A stretch of 64,000 nt of DNA from Histomonas meleagridis (GCA_020186115.1 WSYJ01000060.1:2604001-2668000); one strand, 5' to 3'; counted from the stretch's first letter, positions 48,023 through 59,487 are shown. Program-made: numbers and translations. The notes: generated from the letters alone by a model not told the origin.

Positions 48023-51000
48023 TTAATGAAAAGCATTCATTACCATTGACAAAAAGTCCTGGATTTTAATAGACACCAAATGAATTTCATCATTTAGCAA
48101 AGGCATATCGACATCATCGAATATTACATCTTTAAACAAATCGTTTTCCGAATTTTTAATTTCGACGTCGAACGCAATCAAATTTTCGGACACCGAATAA
48201 AAAGCGAATTCCAAATGAGAAATCAGCAAAGTTTCACATTTTACATTCGGTTTATCATCGATGAACATCGAGAATTTACATTCCTTAATGAAATATATCA
48301 AAATCGAATGTATACCCACAGCTATTCTTTGATTCAACAAAATTTCCCTAATGAAAAACAACGTAGAAATTATAGTTGAAGACAAAGATAATATGATTAA
48401 TGATCCGGAAGATTTAATGATATTTACGTTGGGGAAAGATTTTTTAAGAAGTAAAACAAACGCAGAAAAAATAGATTCGATTTCTTGGAAAGAGACATGT
48501 TTAAAATGAATAAAAATGAAATACGAATTCTTTAAAGTGAACGAATCAACATCAGCAAATTGTTTAGCGAAAAAAGATGACATTGATTTCGATAGTTGTG
48601 TTATATTATTTTGATTTGTTGACTTGTTTAAAATGTTACCGAAATCATCCAAAAGATAAAACTGCATAATTTGACCTTTAACAATTTTTTGTACGCGGAA
48701 AATTCGTTGATTCGAATTCTTTAATACTAAAAATTGCGGATCATTTGCTTTATTTTGGATGAATAACTCATTAAAATCTTTATTAATTAAAGAATATGAT
48801 GAAATATTTATTATGTTTTGACTATTCTCAGAGACAGAAAATATTTTACCTGTTTCAGAATTAATAGTTATCACTAATAAATTTTCGGGAAAATTTGATT
48901 TTTGTATGAAATTGTTTTTGAAATAACGATGTGGGAATATAAATAATTTACCTATTGATTTATTTATTAAATAATATTTTTTGATTCCACATATAAATAT
49001 AATAATTGAAATTATTATAATAAAAATAAAATAAAAAAAAGTGTCCGTCATATGAAATATTTCTTTTGTGCTTGCTTTATATATAAAGACATCAATAAAA
49101 CATTTCTCTACAAAATTAAATAATTTAGGTATGAAATAATATAATGTTTCATTTTGTGTAAATTCATTTTGTACAAATTTTTCGACTAAAGTTTTCATAT
49201 TAATTGTTTGATTATATTCATCTAATCTATTTTCTAAATATAAATAATTTATTTCATTTGTCGAATTACTTAATTTGTTTGAGAAAAAATTGATTTTATC
49301 AATGTAAATGTCTTTATTCACAATCGATTTATAAATGTTATCTACTAATGTTATTAAATAAATAGTTGGAAGCGCAGAATCTTTTCGAAATGATTCATGA
49401 TTTAATGTTTGTGAATTCACACGTAATAAATGTGGAATTACTAATATATATAATATAATAAAACATACAATCCATACATTTAAATAAGAAAACATAAATT
49501 CTTTTATTTTGAGTTTTTCATTTTTCTTGTTATTATTATTAGTTTTATTCTCATTTTCTATTTTTAATTCTTCAATTTCTTCATTATCAATTATATGTAA
49601 CTCAATGTTTTCTTGTGGTTTATCAATTAATGTGTTTTTTTGTGATGAAGAGAAACTTGAAAATGAATCATTAGTAAATGTATTCGAAAATCTTTTGTTT
49701 TGATAATTGACGTTTTTATTAAAATCTCGAATTTTAGGTTCGAAATATTTTAATAGTTCCCAAGATTCATCGATTTTATTTTGCAAAAGTAATTCTTTTC
49801 TTTTCTTAGAACATAAATATTCATTATAAATTTTAAAATTTCGATTTTTAAATGATAAATATATATATATCGAAAAGAGGTAAATAATTGTAATAAATAT
49901 AATACCGATTAAATAACTACAAGTTATTATAATAAATCGATCTCTATGAGCAAAATTACGAACTTCAATTTGTATTTGATTTATAGTACTATTAATAGCT
50001 TTAATTGCATTTGTAAAACTTTCATTAGCATAAATTGTTGGTGACTTTAAAATATAACTTACGCATTTACAAAAGTCAAAATTATTTTGATCTTGTGAAT
50101 TAAAAAATGCAATTTTCGGTGCGATATAATAAGAAGAATAATTTTTTAATTCAGGAAATTGTTTAAAATATGTTGCCATTTTCGTATTAATTTCTATAAA
50201 AAAATTAACACATGAACTACTATTACCTATTTTAAATGTAACAATTTTATTAAAAGATACTATTGGAGTTAAATAATTAGTAAAACTAATATAAAATTGA
50301 TCAATCGAATTGTTTATAATAGAAGTAGTGGTATCAGATATCGAAGAAGAAGTATATTCATGATCAATTACTAAAAATGCAAAGAATATTAATAAAATAA
50401 TCGAATAAATATGGCTAAAGAACACAGAATATAATTTTGTCTTTAAAGGTTTACTTAAACATTTTGAAATTGTTTGCGTTGTATTTTGATGGAATGAATT
50501 CTTTTTAGAATAATATTGTATTGTATAACTACAATTATTAACTTCTTCTTTTGTTAAATATAATAAAATATTTGGCATCTTTGATGATATGAAATGTAAT
50601 AAAGGATCTGTTATATTATTTGGATTTGATTTTAATTGGTTATTAATTTCAGTTTGGTTTTTAATGGTTTCAATATCGCCATTAGTAATCTTTAAGAAAT
50701 TTATATAATATTCACGTACTTTAATATCAAAAGGAAAACGATTTATTAATGATTTAATTTCATGGTTTAATTCATGATATAACCAAATAGAATTAATTCC
50801 ATATTTTAAACTTAAATACTTCGATTTTTTATAATTATATTTCCAATATTTAATAATACTTTTAATATATTGTCGAAATAATTGGTTGAAATATATTCGA
50901 TCTTCTTTTTTCGATCTTAATGTTAACTCTGATAATCTTTCATGAATTAAAAACAATAAAAACTTATTATGAATATTCTTTGTTTTTATGTTATTAATTT

Positions 51001-52135
51001 CATCAAGAATTTGTTCCCTTTTATTTGGAAATAATCCTAAAAATCGAAATATTTCTATTTGCGCTGAAACATTTTCATTAAATAAATTAAGTTTATTAAT
51101 TTGTTCTAAATCATTTGGATTAGAAATATATATAGAATATGTTCGAATTAATGTCGAAAAGTTATATAACGTGAATTTATTAATTGTAAAATGAGAAATC
51201 ATTTTATTTGATAACATTTCAATTGATTTCTTTTTACATTGTTTACAAATCGAATATAATATTATTAAATAAATAATATTTAATAATAAAAATATTAAAA
51301 ATTTATATAAAACAGCAATTTCATTAAATGAATTTATTATTAATATTATTGGAATATATAAAATAGATGTAGTATCAATAAATTGTTCAAGTATAGTAAG
51401 ATGAATCATTGGAATTACTCGAAAATAAAAGATAAAAATATTTAATACTAATATAATAAATGCAATTCCTTGTTTAAGTTTAATGTTAAAATTAAAAAAT
51501 GGTTGAAGAAAAGAAAATATAATAGAAATGGAACTAGTTAAATAAAAGACCCATGTGCTACTCCCATCATATAACAAAAAAGAATGTTCTGATATAAAGC
51601 CACATTGTTCAAAAAAAATTGAATTTATGAAAATAATGATAAATTGAAATATATAACTGATGATGTTAAGAATTAACGCAGTGATATCTTTGGTTATAAT
51701 AAGATATTCTATACTGGCAGCAAATCTAAATAAAAGAGGAATGACTAAAATTGTTGAAAATAAAAAAATTAAATAACGAATAATTGTTAAATAATGAATT
51801 GAAACAAACTTCCCGGATTTAGTTATTTGCATACAATAAAAAATGAGAGCAAATATAGAAAATTGTATAATTAAGATAATAATAAGATCATATAAAGCAA
51901 AATTCAATTCTCCATACCATGGAGTTAACAAAAGTATCAACAAGAAATGATCGCCTGTTTCTGGTAGAATATTTGGTGATAATAAATTAGAAGGTAAATC
52001 TACATATAAAATGATTGCAGAAGTTTGTATAAAAACAATAACATAAACAAACCACGGGAAATATTTAGGTATTTTTACTTTGGTTCTAATGTTCTTGAAT
52101 AAAGAGAAAAGAGGAAATTTGGTTTTCGTTATTTT
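48023..52135 (-). CDS. Cyclase-family multi-membrane protein with degenerate cyclase domain (start unresolved)
   Basis: Open frame of about 1370 codons. Order: a cluster of about eight membrane spans, a helical cytosolic region, a span (SHIYSIILLIFFAFLV), an extracellular loop, a span (FIIITCSYLIGIIFITIIYL), a Ser/Glu/Lys-rich linker, another span-loop-span module (WIVCFIILYILVIPHL and FFYFIFIIIISIIIFICG), then a PAS-like domain. Its end corresponds to a class III nucleotide cyclase (FIHFKHVSFQEIESIFSAFVLLLKKSFPNVNIIKSSG-like pattern). This is the plan of the large trichomonad adenylate/guanylate cyclase family. The metal-binding Asp expected in FxDIxGF is replaced (FIHFKHVSF), and the K-x-x-GD signature reads KSSGS, so catalysis is unlikely. 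No ATG is found between the upstream stop (52136-52138) and 51943; the true start may need a 5' exon, or a frameshift at an A-run near 52130. Confidence 0.7.
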   Translation of the reverse strand, partial: KITKTKFPLFSLFKNIRTKVKIPKYFPWFVYVIVFIQTSAIILYVDLPSNLLSPNILPETGDHFLLILLLTPWYGELNFALYDLIIILIIQFSIFALIFYCMQITKSGKFVSIHYLTIIRYLIFLFSTILVIPLLFRFAASIEYLIITKDITALILNIISYIFQFIIIFINSIFFEQCGFISEHSFLLYDGSSTWVFYLTSSISIIFSFLQPFFNFNIKLKQGIAFIILVLNIFIFYFRVIPMIHLTILEQFIDTTSILYIPIILIINSFNEIAVLYKFLIFLLLNIIYLIILYSICKQCKKKSIEMLSNKMISHFTINKFTLYNFSTLIRTYSIYISNPNDLEQINKLNLFNENVSAQIEIFRFLGLFPNKREQILDEINNIKTKNIHNKFLLFLIHERLSELTLRSKKEDRIYFNQLFRQYIKSIIKYWKYNYKKSKYLSLKYGINSIWLYHELNHEIKSLINRFPFDIKVREYYINFLKITNGDIETIKNQTEINNQLKSNPNNITDPLLHFISSKMPNILLYLTKEEVNNCSYTIQYYSKKNSFHQNTTQTISKCLSKPLKTKLYSVFFSHIYSIILLIFFAFLVIDHEYTSSSISDTTTSIINNSIDQFYISFTNYLTPIVSFNKIVTFKIGNSSSCVNFFIEINTKMATYFKQFPELKNYSSYYIAPKIAFFNSQDQNNFDFCKCVSYILKSPTIYANESFTNAIKAINSTINQIQIEVRNFAHRDRFIIITCSYLIGIIFITIIYLFSIYIYLSFKNRNFKIYNEYLCSKKRKELLLQNKIDESWELLKYFEPKIRDFNKNVNYQNKRFSNTFTNDSFSSFSSSQKNTLIDKPQENIELHIIDNEEIEELKIENENKTNNNNKKNEKLKIKEFMFSYLNVWIVCFIILYILVIPHLLRVNSQTLNHESFRKDSALPTIYLITLVDNIYKSIVNKDIYIDKINFFSNKLSNSTNEINYLYLENRLDEYNQTINMKTLVEKFVQNEFTQNETLYYFIPKLFNFVEKCFIDVFIYKASTKEIFHMTDTFFYFIFIIIISIIIFICGIKKYYLINKSIGKLFIFPHRYFKNNFIQKSNFPENLLVITINSETGKIFSVSENSQNIINISSYSLINKDFNELFIQNKANDPQFLVLKNSNQRIFRVQKIVKGQIMQFYLLDDFGNILNKSTNQNNITQLSKSMSSFFAKQFADVDSFTLKNSYFIFIHFKHVSFQEIESIFSAFVLLLKKSFPNVNIIKSSGSLIILSLSSTIISTLFFIREILLNQRIAVGIHSILIYFIKECKFSMFIDDKPNVKCETLLISHLEFAFYSVSENLIAFDVEIKNSENDLFKDVIFDDVDMPLLNDEIHLVSIKIQDFLSMVMNAFH

Positions 52136-52138
52136 TTA

Positions 52139-52541
52139 AGATCTGCAGATAATTGATAATTGACTGACTTTTTAAATAGAAAATGATCGTACAACAATAA
52201 TGCAAAATATTGATCCATTAGAAGAAAGTGTTTCAAAAACATTATTATCAAAAATAAGAACTCATAAATGTTCAAAAGAGATCAAAGCGAAATAAAAAAT
52301 TTATGATTGAAATTTTGATCAATGCAAATGCAAAATATTATTAAAGATCATTTAATCTACAACGTTTTAACCAAATATACACTACTTAAGTATAGTTAAT
52401 AAGCTTAAAAAAATAATTGGAAGAAACATTTAATTTGTTTTATAAGTGATTATAATAATAATTTTCAAATTGTTAATTAAGTTTATTTATAGGTTTGTTT
52501 TATTCATACATATAGATTTATTAATAAGATAATTAATAAAA
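52139..52541. other. intergenic
   Basis: Contains a 31-codon plus-strand frame at 52200-52295 (MQNIDPLEESVSKTLLSKIR) of unknown meaning. Otherwise AT-rich. Confidence 0.4.
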
Positions 52542-52811
52542 TTATTTGGACAAAGTAATGGTCAATCGTGGTTCATTTGGATGGTTAGGATCTTCATCAA
52601 GTGTTGTGCTCTGTTTTAAGTTTTGATACTTTCGTTTTAAAATTTCGACAATTGATATACATTTATTAACAGCTTTTCCTTCACCTACTAGGATAATTTT
52701 TTCAAACCCTTCATTAGCTATTTGTTTTTCACAGTATTCAATTACTTTTTTGATTAATGAATGTTGTTTGATCGAAATAATATTTTCCTTTTGTTCCATT
52801 AGGTTTGGCAT
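52542..52811 (-). CDS. Alba-domain nucleic-acid-binding protein
   Basis: 89 aa from ATG 52811. A single Alba fold: SLIKKVIEYCEKQIANEGFEKIILVGEGKAVNKCISIVEILKRKY follows the Alba order (helix, strand with I-x-GxGxAI-like GEGKAVNK loop, helix IVEILKRK), and ends in a strand (PRLTITLSK). Alba proteins bind DNA or RNA and include the Rpp20/Rpp25 subunits of RNase P/MRP. The short length favours an Rpp20/Rpp25- or archaeal-type single-domain protein; no RGG tail. It shares a 61-bp gap with the divergent cyclase-family gene, so a two-way promoter is likely; TTATCAATT upstream is an initiator-like motif. Confidence 0.8.
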   Translation of the reverse strand: MPNLMEQKENIISIKQHSLIKKVIEYCEKQIANEGFEKIILVGEGKAVNKCISIVEILKRKYQNLKQSTTLDEDPNHPNEPRLTITLSK

Positions 52812-52872
52812 AAAATAATTGATAAAAAAAATTGAATGTCATATTTTTATTTTCATAGAAAAAGTTCCAGAT

Positions 52873-55800
52873 ATGGATGAAGAAGGGGATTATGTGACTC
52901 AATTCAACTTAACTAAATCTTATAATTATAAGTTTATGGAAATAATAAATAGAATTCATCAAGAAATATCCACACACAAAAAGAAAAATATTTTTGTCAC
53001 GATTTTATTTTTTGTAATTTTAATTATCAATACTTCTATGACATTTATCCCAGAATCAAATGAAAGCAAATTTGCAGCTTCTGATGTGTTATCATTTATT
53101 GTAAGTTTTTCTTCCAAAAAAATTCTTCCTAAAGAAATCTTTATAACCCAAGAATTTGCTATTTTTATCACTTCCTTTATTATCATTATTCTTACTGTAT
53201 GTCTTTTTTCTGATCCAATCAACTATTCATTTGTTCTTAAATGTTTTACATATACATGGATATATGGATTTCCTATCTTTATAATTCTGCTTATAAACAT
53301 TTTTTGTAAAGGAAGTTATTATAGTTATACAGTTGGGGAAGTTTTAAAAGTTGATTCTATTTGTATTTCATTTCACATCTGCATTTCAATCGTTTTTCTT
53401 TTTGAAGCAGTATTTAACTCATTGACATCCTATCATATCATTCATCCATTTTTTTTCTCCAACTCAATCGGTGGTATTATTTATATTATTTATTTTATTC
53501 TTTCATGGCATTTAAATGTATTTTATGGGCCAAAAAACAGTAATTTATTAATTACTCGTTTTGTATTTGGCATTTTTATGAGTTTATATATTATTATATT
53601 TCGAATTTATTGTTCTTTTTTCATGAATGGTTTAGCACTTAGTTGTTGTCTTTATGAATCATTTGTCTGTATTTTAACATTATCATATAATAATACTGAT
53701 TATTATATGTTTTATATCTTACCATTAATAATAGTTTGTTCATATATAATATTATTTTTATATCAATTAACATTTTCATTAACACGAAAAGGATTTGATA
53801 AAATAATTTTTATTTATAATTTAAATTTGAATAAAAAAGCAAAAGTATTAATCGAATCAATGGATATTGCTAAAATAAATGCATTAAATTTTCGGAATAT
53901 TGTTCGCGCTTCATTATACTTAAAAACAAATAATTCGAAAGAAATAATTAAATATTGTTATCGATTTTGTAATTCACTTTATAATACTATTTTTATGTAT
54001 AGTGCAAATACAATTTATATGTTAAATAATGATTTAGTTTATCCAAATGATAAAGAAATAGTATTAAAAATGCAAAATGAAATAGAATTGTTAGAAAAAG
54101 AATTTTGGTATCATGCTTGGGTATCAGAGACTGTTTTAATGTATCGATTAGCTTCTGAACTTGGAAGAAAACGAAAACAATTAATATTTTACTTATATAA
54201 TTATATAAGTATTAAAAAGTCTCCAAAAATTTTACAACTTGTTTCTGATGATATTTATAATAGTTATCATGAAGATATAAGAAAAGAAAAACGAAAATGT
54301 AAATTTTCTATATTTTCATTAGCTTTAACTATTGGATTTTTATTTTATTTTTTAATTAACGTTGCGCTTTTCGTAAAGCATTTAAATTATATACCAAGAA
54401 CTAAAACAGTTGTAAACATTCAATCGTTTATGGTTGATTTATATAATTTACAAAAAGAAATTTGGAATCCATCAGGACAAATAAATGAATATTTTGATAT
54501 AGCTTATAATACATATAATATATTAAATGAGTTTTATATAAATGAATTAAAATATGGTAATTTTTTATATGGTATTAATTATCGAAATCATTCAACTAAA
54601 GAATATTGTGATTCATATTTTAGATGTATAGCAGAAAACATAAATTATTCACTTGTAATTGTTTCTAATTGTTATAATGACATTGAAAATTTATTTAATT
54701 CATTAATATATTCTACACATTATTTAATAGATAATCCTCCAGATTTTCTATTATTTGATAAACAATTCGAATTATGTTTTATGATATTAGCGATTTTATT
54801 GTTAGTATTATTTGTAAGTATTATAATAATTGTTTTAGTTTCATCAAGTAAACGATTTAAGCGACTTTTAATATTATTACGAAGAATTCCTAAGTCGAAA
54901 ATATCGAAGAAATATAATTTTGAAAAGAGATCTAATCATCAAGGAATGCCTAATCGATGGATAGATACGTCCATAATAAAATATTTGAAATTTACTTTAA
55001 TTCTTGAATGTATATTTATTGTTGCATTAATTGTATTCTTCGGCGTAACTGAATTTACTATTAATGATGTTGGAAAAAATATTACATCGATAATACAAGT
55101 TTTTTCGAACATTGGAAAAGTTAATTTGTTACCGTTATATTCTACAAATTTAATAAACTCTTATTTAGTTGATTTGAACTATACTAAGTTACAACAAATT
55201 GCATTTTCTATTGATAAAACATTTGGAGAAATATCATTAGATACACAATTTACTAATTATATTAATATAATACCTGATTCATTTATTAATTTCTTAACAA
55301 TTTCTGTGTTAAATGAATCAAATGTATATATTTCACGAGTACAAAGTGTTTCGGAATTTTTTGATAGTTTAAATAATCAATTTAACATCCAAATTTATGA
55401 TCTAAGTAATGAATATCGAAACATTTATATATATTTTATCCAAATATTTATTATCATAATTTTAATATATTCTTTAAGTATTTATCTTGTTCATTATTTA
55501 ATAAAATTCGCAAAAGCTGAACAAGAAGAAGGTAAAAACTTATTAAAATCTATGAATGATAATACAATTGATGATAATAATAATAATAATGAAGAAGAAC
55601 TTTCGAATCTTTCAAACATAAAATATAATATAAATAAATCGAAGAATTTGATTGAAAAACATTCGAAGTCTAATAATGATTTACCTATAATTTTATTTGT
55701 AATTGATAATAAATTAAATGTAATTTTCCAAACAAAACTTGCCGAAGAAACTTTACATGTTAAAACTGGTGAAAAATTTAATGAAAATTCACAATTTGAT

Positions 55801-56625
55801 ATATTTACTATTAATTCGATACTTCAACAAATACAAAAATTCCAAGAAAACTTTATAAATGATTTCGTGATAATACCTATGGATGATAATGAACATTCAA
55901 TGATTATAAAAGGATTTTATTTAAGTTCGAAATCTAAGATGAAATTAACAAATGTTTTAATATGTTTTGAAACGACTGAGAATCGATATGATCAAATTAC
56001 GAATTCATTTAAAACATTATTTTATCGAATTTATCCTATTTTTATACCTTTAGATCATGTATTACCTTGTGAATTAGAGCCTTCATTAAAATCATTTTTG
56101 ATAATAATATTAAAAATCGTAAATTTAAATAAAATTTCAAAAATAATTGATCCTAAAATCTTAATAAAATTTAGAGTCGAATTATCAGAATCGATATTTT
56201 TGGCTTGTAATTCTAATAAAAACTTTTGCCGAATTAGAGAAACAAATGATTCGTTCATTTTTTCGTTAAATAAATCTCAAAATACACTTTCAATTTGGAA
56301 AATTTTAGACGCTGCTACTGAATTCGGTAAAATGATTTGTAATGAGGCTAAAAGAATTATTACAAAATATGAATTGGATTTAAATATTAAAACATTTTTC
56401 TTTAAATGTAAAGAGCCTAAATGGTATATCTCCAATTATGAAATGTCGTTCCCTGATTGGGAATCTGATGTGTTATTAATGGCACAAAATTATCAACAAA
56501 AAGGTAATGTCGATAATATTAATTATGCATCTCAAAGAAAAGAAATGAAAGTGCCTGGAACTGCGAAATTAAGAAATTGTAGAACATCAAACGGTGATCC
56601 TTATGAACTATTTCTTGTTGTTTAA
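52873..56625 (+). CDS. Cyclase-family multi-membrane protein, catalytic domain degenerate
   Basis: 1250 aa from ATG 52873 (MDEEGDYVTQFNLTKS); the longer frame starts with TTG and is rejected. TCATAG 20 nt before the ATG fits an Inr. Same architecture as the gene at 48023: N-terminal span cluster (residues about 37-330), cytosolic helices (LTRKGFDKIIFIYNLN to LYNYISIKKSPKIL), a span (FSLALTIGFLFYFLINVALFV), a loop with Cys pairs (YCDSYFRCIAENINYS), two more spans (MILAILLLVLFVSIIIIVLV and ILECIFIVALIVFFGV), a loop and a last span (IFIIIILIYSLSIYLVHYL). Then a PAS-like region (LPIILFVIDNKLNVIFQTKL) and a C-terminal domain where a cyclase would be. Its signature motifs are not recognisable (LKSFLIIILKIVNLNKISK). 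Probably a membrane sensor without cyclase activity. Confidence 0.68.
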   Translation: MDEEGDYVTQFNLTKSYNYKFMEIINRIHQEISTHKKKNIFVTILFFVILIINTSMTFIPESNESKFAASDVLSFIVSFSSKKILPKEIFITQEFAIFITSFIIIILTVCLFSDPINYSFVLKCFTYTWIYGFPIFIILLINIFCKGSYYSYTVGEVLKVDSICISFHICISIVFLFEAVFNSLTSYHIIHPFFFSNSIGGIIYIIYFILSWHLNVFYGPKNSNLLITRFVFGIFMSLYIIIFRIYCSFFMNGLALSCCLYESFVCILTLSYNNTDYYMFYILPLIIVCSYIILFLYQLTFSLTRKGFDKIIFIYNLNLNKKAKVLIESMDIAKINALNFRNIVRASLYLKTNNSKEIIKYCYRFCNSLYNTIFMYSANTIYMLNNDLVYPNDKEIVLKMQNEIELLEKEFWYHAWVSETVLMYRLASELGRKRKQLIFYLYNYISIKKSPKILQLVSDDIYNSYHEDIRKEKRKCKFSIFSLALTIGFLFYFLINVALFVKHLNYIPRTKTVVNIQSFMVDLYNLQKEIWNPSGQINEYFDIAYNTYNILNEFYINELKYGNFLYGINYRNHSTKEYCDSYFRCIAENINYSLVIVSNCYNDIENLFNSLIYSTHYLIDNPPDFLLFDKQFELCFMILAILLLVLFVSIIIIVLVSSSKRFKRLLILLRRIPKSKISKKYNFEKRSNHQGMPNRWIDTSIIKYLKFTLILECIFIVALIVFFGVTEFTINDVGKNITSIIQVFSNIGKVNLLPLYSTNLINSYLVDLNYTKLQQIAFSIDKTFGEISLDTQFTNYINIIPDSFINFLTISVLNESNVYISRVQSVSEFFDSLNNQFNIQIYDLSNEYRNIYIYFIQIFIIIILIYSLSIYLVHYLIKFAKAEQEEGKNLLKSMNDNTIDDNNNNNEEELSNLSNIKYNINKSKNLIEKHSKSNNDLPIILFVIDNKLNVIFQTKLAEETLHVKTGEKFNENSQFDIFTINSILQQIQKFQENFINDFVIIPMDDNEHSMIIKGFYLSSKSKMKLTNVLICFETTENRYDQITNSFKTLFYRIYPIFIPLDHVLPCELEPSLKSFLIIILKIVNLNKISKIIDPKILIKFRVELSESIFLACNSNKNFCRIRETNDSFIFSLNKSQNTLSIWKILDAATEFGKMICNEAKRIITKYELDLNIKTFFFKCKEPKWYISNYEMSFPDWESDVLLMAQNYQQKGNVDNINYASQRKEMKVPGTAKLRNCRTSNGDPYELFLVV

Positions 56626-56973
56626 TAAAAAAAAAATTGTAATTATTTAAATGTTAAATTAAAAGGAATTCCTATTGAAGTTGACTGATGTTTACTTTGA
56701 AAATCGAAGAGTTTATTTATACAATCTATTCCAATCATAATGAAATGAACAGTGAAATAAAAGTTACTAATATTTACGATAGTGATTTCATTTCCTCAAG
56801 CATCAAATTATTGATTCTTAGCTTTTTAAGATATATATGTTATGCGAATAGATTTTTTCATTTTGGAAACATTGATATATATATAAATGGAAATGAAATG
56901 ATTCAAATCATTTTTTTGATCCCAATTTTATTAACTAAATGAATATTTTTTTTTATTTAATAATTGCACCATA
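56626..56973. other. intergenic between convergent genes
   Basis: An 84-codon plus-strand frame (56688-56942, starting at an ATG) has no recognisable features and is treated as chance. Confidence 0.4.
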
Positions 56974-59321
56974 TTATATATTATAAGTCTGCATATAGCA
57001 TTGAATTAGTTTAACTATTTCTGTATGACCATTTCTAGATGCATATATAAGTGCTGTTCGAAATAATCTAAATAATTTTTAATTATTATTTTGGGATTTT
57101 AAATTATTAATATAAATATTAAATAAAGCAAATAAATGTCTTGAATATTAACATCAATACATTCTTTTTCAAGAAGTAATTTAACTATTTCTGTATGACC
57201 ATAATAAGATGCCCACATAAGTGCTGTTCGAAATAATCTAAATAATTTTTAATTATTATTTTGGGATTTTAAATTATTAATATAAATATTAAATAAAGCA
57301 AATAAATGTCTTGAATATTAACATCAATGCATTCTTTTTCAAGAAGTAATTTAACAGTTTCTGTATGACCATAATCAGATGCTAAAATAAATGCTGTTCG
57401 AAATAATTTGAATAATTTCCAAATATTATATTAAAACAAAATGTTAAGGAATTAAACAACAAATTAATGATGTTAACATCTTTAGAATTTATATCAATTA
57501 TTTCGTGTTTCAGTAATAATTTAACAATTTTTGTATACCCTTTTATACATGCCCACATAAGTGCCGTATAAAATAATTTGAAAAATTTTCAAATATTATT
57601 TTGCAATAATAAATTATCATAAAAAATTTCCAATATATATTAAAAATATTATCCTTAGTATTAATATCAATTCCTTTTTGCTCAAGAAGTAATTTAACAA
57701 TTTCTTTATGGTTTTTTGCAGTTGCAAATATAAGTGCAGTATAAAACGTTTAAAATTATTTCCAAATATTCTTTATCAATAAATTATTAAAAGAAAACTT
57801 ATATAAGATAAGTAAATGTCTATATCTTTTATATCATCTGAACTTTTGTGAATAAGAAATGAATATAATTTTCTGTTATCGAATTCATAAGCATCTGTAA
57901 GTGCTAGATGTAATATTTTATTTAAATTCCATTTAATCTTTAGAAAAATTAAAACAAAACATGAGATTTGAAATAAAAGAATGAAATATTTTTCGCATTA
58001 ATATCAATTCCTTTTTGTTCAAGAAGTAATTTAACTATATCTGTGTAACCAAAATTAGATGCTATCATAAGAGCTGTATCAAATATTTTCAATAATTTTT
58101 AAATATTATTTTGATATATCAAATTATTAAAATAAATATCAAATAAAACAAATAAATGTTTCTAGCATTAATATCAATTCCTTTTTGTTCTATAATATAT
58201 TTAACAAGCTCCAAATTTCCTGATTGTGATGAATAATTTAATATATTTTTTGTAATTTGATTATTTTTTAGGAGATATTTGATAAAAAATATATTTCCAA
58301 TTTTTGCAGCTTCATTCATTATATCATCAGTAATCTTCATTCCTTCTTTTTCAAGAAATGAAAAAATTTCATAATTATGATATGAAACACATATAATACC
58401 TAACTTTTCTATATTAATAATTTTTCCAATTTTATTTTCATAAAGATATTTAAAGATATCATTTCTATGAAACATAATTGCTGTTTTATATGAGTCTTCA
58501 AATGATGAATTATTTTGTTCACATAAATGAATGATTTCAAGATTTCCACTTGCAATTGCATATTTACCTGTGTTATTAACATTTACATTATTCATTAGTA
58601 AAAATTTAAAACATTTAATTGATCCAAAAAATGCTGCATAGTCAATTAATGAAACATTTTCCTTATTTACGAATGAACATTTTTCATAAGGTGATTTTGG
58701 AATTTTTTGATTAAAATTAAAATTGTCTTGAGATGATATTTCTTGGAGTTTTTCGATTTCATCATTTCGAATTATTTTCGCTATTTCATTCGGGTTAACT
58801 CCTTCTTTAATATACTTCTTATGAAGCTCAAAATTATTTTTTGAAAGTTCTTCATAATGATCAACAAAAATACTATCTTCATTGCTATAAAAACTTGACG
58901 AAAATTTATTAAATTCATGAGGTGTCATATAATGCAAGAAATATATTTTATCGGTATTACACACAACTTTTGGTTCAATTATGTTGTTTTCGAGTAATTT
59001 TTCAAGAAGATAATTTGAAGTTGAACAATTTTTAAATAAAAGAAATTTGGTGAATACATCATATATTTCAGAATTGATTTTATTTGTTTCTTCAAATTGT
59101 TCAATTTCCTTTATAAAGTTTAAATATAAATCAAAATCATTTTTTATCTTAAATGCTATATATAGCATTTGACAAATAATTAAATTAGAAGAATGAGGAA
59201 AATTATAATCAAATATTTCAATCATTTTTAACAAAGATTTAGAAGTGTTTTCTTTGCTTAAACCAAAAATGATTTTCTCTGTTAAATATGTTGATATTTC
59301 CTGAATATTATTCTCAGACAT
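56974..59321 (-). CDS. DUF3447/ankyrin protein, long exon plus seven one-repeat cassettes
   Basis: Long exon 59321-58158 starts at ATG 59321 (MSENNIQEISTYLTEK), with an initiator-like TCATTG 9 nt ahead. It encodes the helical N-terminus, IAKIIRNDEIEKLQEISSQ, the DUF3447 core (IDYAAFFGSIKCFKFLL, YAIASGNLEIIHLCEQNNSS) and one ankyrin repeat ending GIDINARN. After an 80-nt spacer come cassettes near 58077-57988, 57912-57820, 57742-57655, 57568-57485, 57399-57310, 57229-57140 and terminal about 57059-56974. The terminal cassette is TALIYASRNGHTEIVKL followed by IQCYMQTYNI and TAA at 56974-56976. Three successive steps are exactly 170 bp (57022, 57192, 57362, 57532). The cassette near 57860 is unusual (LALTDAYEFDNRKLYSFLIH). 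Reading into the first spacer gives a hydrophobic end (IYLFYLIFILII) at 58119. Confidence 0.75.
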
Positions 59322-59332
59322 AAAAACAATGA
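59322..59332 (-). promoter_or_regulatory. Candidate initiator (Inr) of the ankyrin gene
   Basis: TTCATTG on the minus strand; TCA(+1)TTG matches the trichomonad Inr, with the +1 A at 59330 nine bases before the ATG. Motif match only. Confidence 0.35.
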
Positions 59333-59487
59333 AAAAAAAATGAATTCCAGTTCAATTCAAAAAGTTGATTCCGATACGGGTTTGACCTAACAAAAAAAAA
59401 ATCAATAAAAATATCTATAGATGCAGTGGAAACCTGTATATTTTGATAAAAATGTCATTCATAGGAGCTTTTTTCATCTCATAAAAA

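Noticed and set aside
52200-52295. 31-codon plus-strand frame (MQNIDPLEESVSKTLLSKIR...)
   Set aside because: Short, no homology recognised; kept only as a note in the intergenic entry.
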